Shown here: positions 61,137-64,000 of the stretch, piece by piece
Position numbering within the stretch: position 1 is the stretch's first letter
How the letters are laid out: every line of letters starts with the position of its first letter
Notes under the pieces: generated by a model
Databases searched by the model: none
Told to the model about the DNA's origin: nothing
The model's input: the letters and a program-made list of their open reading frames with translations, nothing else
Translations under genes and position numbers: made by a program
Origin: Vibrio campbellii CAIM 519 = NBRC 15631 = ATCC 25920
GTDB lineage: Bacteria > Pseudomonadota > Gammaproteobacteria > Enterobacterales > Vibrionaceae
NCBI RefSeq assembly: GCF_002163755.1
Contig: NZ_CP015863.1
Span: 1,054,001 to 1,118,000, forward strand
Reading direction: 5' to 3'
DNA: 64,000 nt

Positions 61137-62144
61137 GTGGTTGAAAAAATCTGGTTCGAAAACCATCCTCTCAAATATCTGCTGTGGCCGCTTTTGTGGC
61201 CACTGAGTTTGTTGTTTGGTGCGATCAGTAAATCTAAGCGTCAACAATATCAATCAGGTAAAAAACAAGCTTACAAAGCGCCAGTGCCTGTAGTTGTGGT
61301 GGGTAACATTACGGCTGGAGGCAATGGTAAAACACCAGTTGTTGTTTGGCTGGTGGAGCAATTACAGCAGCTTGGTTACAAACCAGGCGTTGTGTCTCGT
61401 GGCTATGGGGCGAAAGCGCCGCAGTATCCGCTTGTTTTGGATGACAATACACTAGCGAAACACTGTGGTGACGAGCCGAAGCTGATTTATCGTCGTACTG
61501 GTGCGCTTGTCGCTGTAGACCCGGTTCGAGCCAATGCGGTGAAAGCATTGCTTGCAACTGGCGTTGATATCATTATTACTGACGATGGCCTCCAGCATTA
61601 CGCTCTAGAGCGAGATATCGAGTTCGTTATCGTTGATGGTAATCGCCGCTTTGGCAATGAAAGCCTTATTCCACTTGGTCCTCTTCGTGAAGGGGTAGAG
61701 CGTCTTTCTGAAGTCGATTTTATCATCACTAATGGTGGTCAAGCTCAGTATGGCGAAATGCCAATGTCTTTAACGCCATCAAAGGCGATCAACCTGAAGA
61801 CCAAGCAACAGGTCGAGGTCAGTGAATTACGAGATCTCGTTGCGTTTGCCGGGATTGGGCATCCACCACGATTTTTTAATACACTTAACGCAATGAATGC
61901 GGATATCAAAGTGACGAAAGGCTTTGCCGATCATCAAGACTTTGATCAGCAAGAATTACAAGCATTGGCTCAACAAGGAGCGAATGTGATTATGACAGAA
62001 AAGGATGCCGTCAAATGCGACAGTTATGCGCAAGACAATTGGTGGTATCTACCAGTTTCTGCTCAGTTTGAATCAAACGACGCAGAGCGAATTTTAAATC
62101 GAATAAAAGAGGTTAAAGCGACTTATGGATCACCGTCTGCTTGA
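61137..62144 (+). CDS. lpxK: Tetraacyldisaccharide 4'-kinase
   Basis: A 335-residue membrane-associated kinase that adds the 4'-phosphate to lipid A precursor. A membrane helix near 15-30 and the P-loop VVGNITAGGNGKTPVVVWL near 53-71 are present, as is DDGLQHY near 149-155. The start is GTG 61137, 5 bases after the msbA stop. Its end overlaps the small Trm112 gene by 20 bases in another frame. Confidence 0.95.
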   Translation: MVEKIWFENHPLKYLLWPLLWPLSLLFGAISKSKRQQYQSGKKQAYKAPVPVVVVGNITAGGNGKTPVVVWLVEQLQQLGYKPGVVSRGYGAKAPQYPLVLDDNTLAKHCGDEPKLIYRRTGALVAVDPVRANAVKALLATGVDIIITDDGLQHYALERDIEFVIVDGNRRFGNESLIPLGPLREGVERLSEVDFIITNGGQAQYGEMPMSLTPSKAINLKTKQQVEVSELRDLVAFAGIGHPPRFFNTLNAMNADIKVTKGFADHQDFDQQELQALAQQGANVIMTEKDAVKCDSYAQDNWWYLPVSAQFESNDAERILNRIKEVKATYGSPSA

Positions 62145-62304
62145 GATTGTAGCTTGCCCTGTGTGCAAAGGTAAGCTGACGTACGATAAAGATAATCAAG
62201 AGTTGATCTGCAAACTGGATCGCCTTGCTTACCCAATCAAAGAGGGTATTCCTGTTCTGCTTGAGCCAGAAGCACGAACCATGAGCATGGACGAGGGACG
62301 CTAA
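62125..62304 (+). CDS. Trm112-family protein (YcaR-like)
   Basis: A 59-residue protein of the Trm112/UPF0434 family: DHRLLEIVACPVCKGKLTYD, LICKLDRLAYPIKEGIPVLL. The CPVC pair at 11-14 begins the zinc-binding motif. It overlaps lpxK by 20 bases and shares one base with the kdsB start (TAATG). In E. coli the homologue ycaR also sits between lpxK and kdsB. It probably supports a methyltransferase or LPS enzyme; the role in bacteria is not settled. Confidence 0.93.
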   Translation: MDHRLLEIVACPVCKGKLTYDKDNQELICKLDRLAYPIKEGIPVLLEPEARTMSMDEGR

Positions 62305-63062
62305 TGTCTTTTACGGTTGTCATTCCTGCACGTTACGCGTCAAGCCGCTTACCAGGCAAGCCGTTGGCAGACATTGGTGGTAAACCAATGATCCAATGGG
62401 TATATGAACAAGCCTTACAAGCGGGCGCAGAAGACGTGATTATCGCAACTGACGATGAGCGCGTATCGGCGGCGGCAGAACAGTTTGGTGGCAAGGTTTG
62501 TATGACCTCGCCAAACCACGAATCTGGCACTGAGCGACTAGCGGAAGTGGTAGAAAAAATGGCTATCCCTGTAGACCACATTGTGGTTAACGTTCAGGGT
62601 GATGAACCATTGATTCCGCCATCGATTATTCGCCAAGTGGCTGACAACCTAGCAGGCTGCGATGCACCAATAGCAACGCTTGCGGTTGAGATTGAATCGG
62701 AAGAGGAAGTCTTCAACCCGAATGCGGTGAAGGTGGTTGCGGACGAGCGTGGTTATGCCATGTACTTTAGTCGTGCAACGATTCCTTGGGATCGTGATAA
62801 CTTTGCCAAGCAAGACAAAACCATCGCGAATCCATTGATGCGTCACATCGGCATCTACGCTTACCGTGCTGGCTTCATCAATACTTATGTGAATTGGCAG
62901 CCAAGCGCACTTGAGCAAATCGAGTGTCTAGAGCAACTTCGAGTACTTTGGTACGGTGAAAAGATTCATGTGGAAGTGGCAAAAGAAGCGCCAGCAGCAG
63001 GTGTGGATACACCAGAAGATTTAGAAGCAGTACGAGCCATTGTCGCTAAGCAAGCACAATAA
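62304..63062 (+). CDS. kdsB: CMP-KDO synthetase
   Basis: A 252-residue nucleotidyltransferase that activates KDO with CTP for LPS inner core synthesis. VVIPARYASSRLPGKPLADIGGKPMIQWV near the start (in two parts) binds CTP; VVNVQGDEPLI near 94-104 and MRHIGIYAYR near 181-190 are family motifs. It is the last gene of the msbA-lpxK-Trm112-kdsB operon, followed by a terminator. Confidence 0.96.
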   Translation: MSFTVVIPARYASSRLPGKPLADIGGKPMIQWVYEQALQAGAEDVIIATDDERVSAAAEQFGGKVCMTSPNHESGTERLAEVVEKMAIPVDHIVVNVQGDEPLIPPSIIRQVADNLAGCDAPIATLAVEIESEEEVFNPNAVKVVADERGYAMYFSRATIPWDRDNFAKQDKTIANPLMRHIGIYAYRAGFINTYVNWQPSALEQIECLEQLRVLWYGEKIHVEVAKEAPAAGVDTPEDLEAVRAIVAKQAQ

Positions 63063-63086
63063 GCTTGGTATTGATTTCCAAATTAG

Positions 63087-63113
63087 AAAGGCTCCTCACT
63101 GAGGAGCCTTTTT
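63087..63113. terminator. Terminator between kdsB and SpoVR gene
   Basis: AAAGGCTCCTC and GAGGAGCCTTT close a 3-base loop and run into TTTTT. It can serve the two convergent genes. Confidence 0.88.
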
Positions 63114-63143
63114 GTATCTAGAATAGATTAGAAACTGTATCAG

Positions 63144-64000
63144 TTAGATATTGGTGTCGTACTGATTACGTTTCGGACAGGTTGAGAGGATCTCTCTGTG
63201 CCCGGTGTCTTTCACTTCTTCTAAAATCACATCGAAGCCCCACAAGCGATACACATGCTTAAGTACCTCTTCATAACTGTTATCCAAAGGAATGCGGTTA
63301 TGAGGGACGTATTGAAGTGTTAACGAGCGGTCACCGCGGACATCCACGTTAAACACCTGAATATTTGGCTCTAAGTTCGCCAAGTTATATTGCGCAGCCA
63401 GCGTTTCGCGAATGCGTCGGTACCCCATCTCATCATGAATGGCGGCAACTTCGATGAAGTTTTTGCGATCATCGTCATTGATGGCAAACAATTTGAAATC
63501 ACGCATGAGTTTCGGTGACAAGTATTGGCTGATAAAGCTCTCGTCTTTGAAGTTATGCATGGCAAAGTGAACCGCGTCTAGCCAGTCGGTGCCTGCCAGC
63601 TCAGGGAACCACTCTTTATCCTCGTCTGTTGGTTCTTCACAGATACGTTTGATATCACGGAACATCGCGAATCCAAGCGCATAAGGGTTGATACCACTAA
63701 AGTAAGGACTGTTATACGGTGGCTGTGCAACCACACTAGTGTGACTGTGTAGAAACTCGAGAATGAATTTCTCAGACACTAAACCTTCATCGTAAAGGTG
63801 ATTAAGGATTGTGTAGTGCCAGAAGGTTGCCCAGCCTTCATTCATGACCTGAGTTTGTTTTTGAGGATAGAAGTATTGGCTCACCTTGCGCACGATACGT
63901 ACAATCTCGCGCTGCCATGGCTCAAGTAGTGGTGCGTGTTTTTCAAAGAAGTAGAGCAGGTTCTCCTGTGGCTCGCTCGGGAAGCGAACTTTGATGTCTT
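63144..64000 (-). CDS. SpoVR-family protein, C-terminal part (cut by window edge)
   Basis: The minus-strand frame is open to the window edge and gives the last 285 or so residues of a protein of the SpoVR/YcgB family. It contains NEGWATFWHYTILNHLYDEG, the family hallmark, and GINPYALGFAMFRDIKRICEEP. The family's role in proteobacteria is poorly known; it is usually co-transcribed upstream with a serine kinase (PrkA/YeaG) and YeaH, which would lie beyond the edge. An internal GTG near 63893 is not the real start. Confidence 0.92.
   Translation of the reverse strand, partial: DIKVRFPSEPQENLLYFFEKHAPLLEPWQREIVRIVRKVSQYFYPQKQTQVMNEGWATFWHYTILNHLYDEGLVSEKFILEFLHSHTSVVAQPPYNSPYFSGINPYALGFAMFRDIKRICEEPTDEDKEWFPELAGTDWLDAVHFAMHNFKDESFISQYLSPKLMRDFKLFAINDDDRKNFIEVAAIHDEMGYRRIRETLAAQYNLANLEPNIQVFNVDVRGDRSLTLQYVPHNRIPLDNSYEEVLKHVYRLWGFDVILEEVKDTGHREILSTCPKRNQYDTNI

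Noticed and set aside
1..64000. ffs gene (target of spacer 2) inside the window
   Set aside because: The core GGAAGGAAGCAGCC was not found; in a Tn7-like insertion the target lies on the tnsA side, beyond the left edge.
1..64000. tRNA or rRNA genes
   Set aside because: No sequence resembling a tRNA T-arm (GGTTCGAATCC type) with acceptor pairing or rRNA conserved segments was recognised.

Overview
The window reads as chromosomal DNA of a marine gammaproteobacterium, most likely a Vibrio of the Harveyi clade (V. parahaemolyticus, V. alginolyticus, V. campbellii and relatives). The right-hand 35 kb carries the Vibrio order kdsB - Trm112 - lpxK - msbA - comEC - DUF2062 / lolCDE / plzB - mfd - csiV / ndh / ycfP - thiK - lpoB - ycfL - hinT / methyl-accepting chemotaxis protein / CARF-DUF1887 protein / udp. 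From memory this matches the VC188x-VC189x region of V. cholerae. Species assignment is inference.

Region 1 (1 to about 14840) is most of a Tn7-like, CRISPR-associated transposon of type I-F3. The left edge cuts the last gene of what is probably tnsABC. Then come a divergent xre regulator, cargo, the operon tniQ - cas8/5 - cas7 - cas6, a two-repeat CRISPR array with a degenerate third repeat, and a candidate transposon end. cas1 and cas2-3 are absent, as in I-F3 elements. The second spacer resembles the conserved core of the SRP RNA gene ffs, with mismatches at positions 6, 12 and 18, the flipped-out positions of type I guides. This suggests a self-encoded homing guide. Three near-identical palindromes (ACTTAG-N5-CTAAGT) lie in the xre/cargo promoter region and directly in front of tniQ, so one Xre repressor probably controls both. 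The cargo is a defence island: a Gabija-type pair (gajA-gajB), a SLATT membrane protein with a reverse transcriptase preceded by a 33-residue ORF, and a winged-helix-like protein with an SF2 helicase. A truncated group II intron and other remnants lie between the helicase and the reverse transcriptase.

Region 2 (about 14900 to 28600) is accessory chromosomal DNA. It holds a three-gene minus-strand operon (a MIX-like protein, a beta-propeller lipoprotein and a 1580-residue protein with an OmpA-like domain) that looks like a type VI secretion effector module. A GST/LysR divergent pair, a small antitoxin-like locus with several strong palindromes, decayed genes, a 504-residue coiled-coil membrane protein and a possible small RNA follow.

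Region 3 (28688 to 64000) is conserved core. It covers RNA methylation, ferredoxin, an FAD oxidoreductase, a CBS protein, a MATE exporter, ZntA with a MerR-type promoter, uridine phosphorylase with a CRP site, a CARF nuclease, a chemoreceptor, peptidoglycan synthase activation (lpoB, csiV), NADH dehydrogenase II with a perfect FNR box, transcription-coupled repair, lipoprotein sorting, competence DNA uptake and lipid A/KDO synthesis. It ends in a SpoVR gene cut by the right edge. No rRNA or tRNA gene was recognised.
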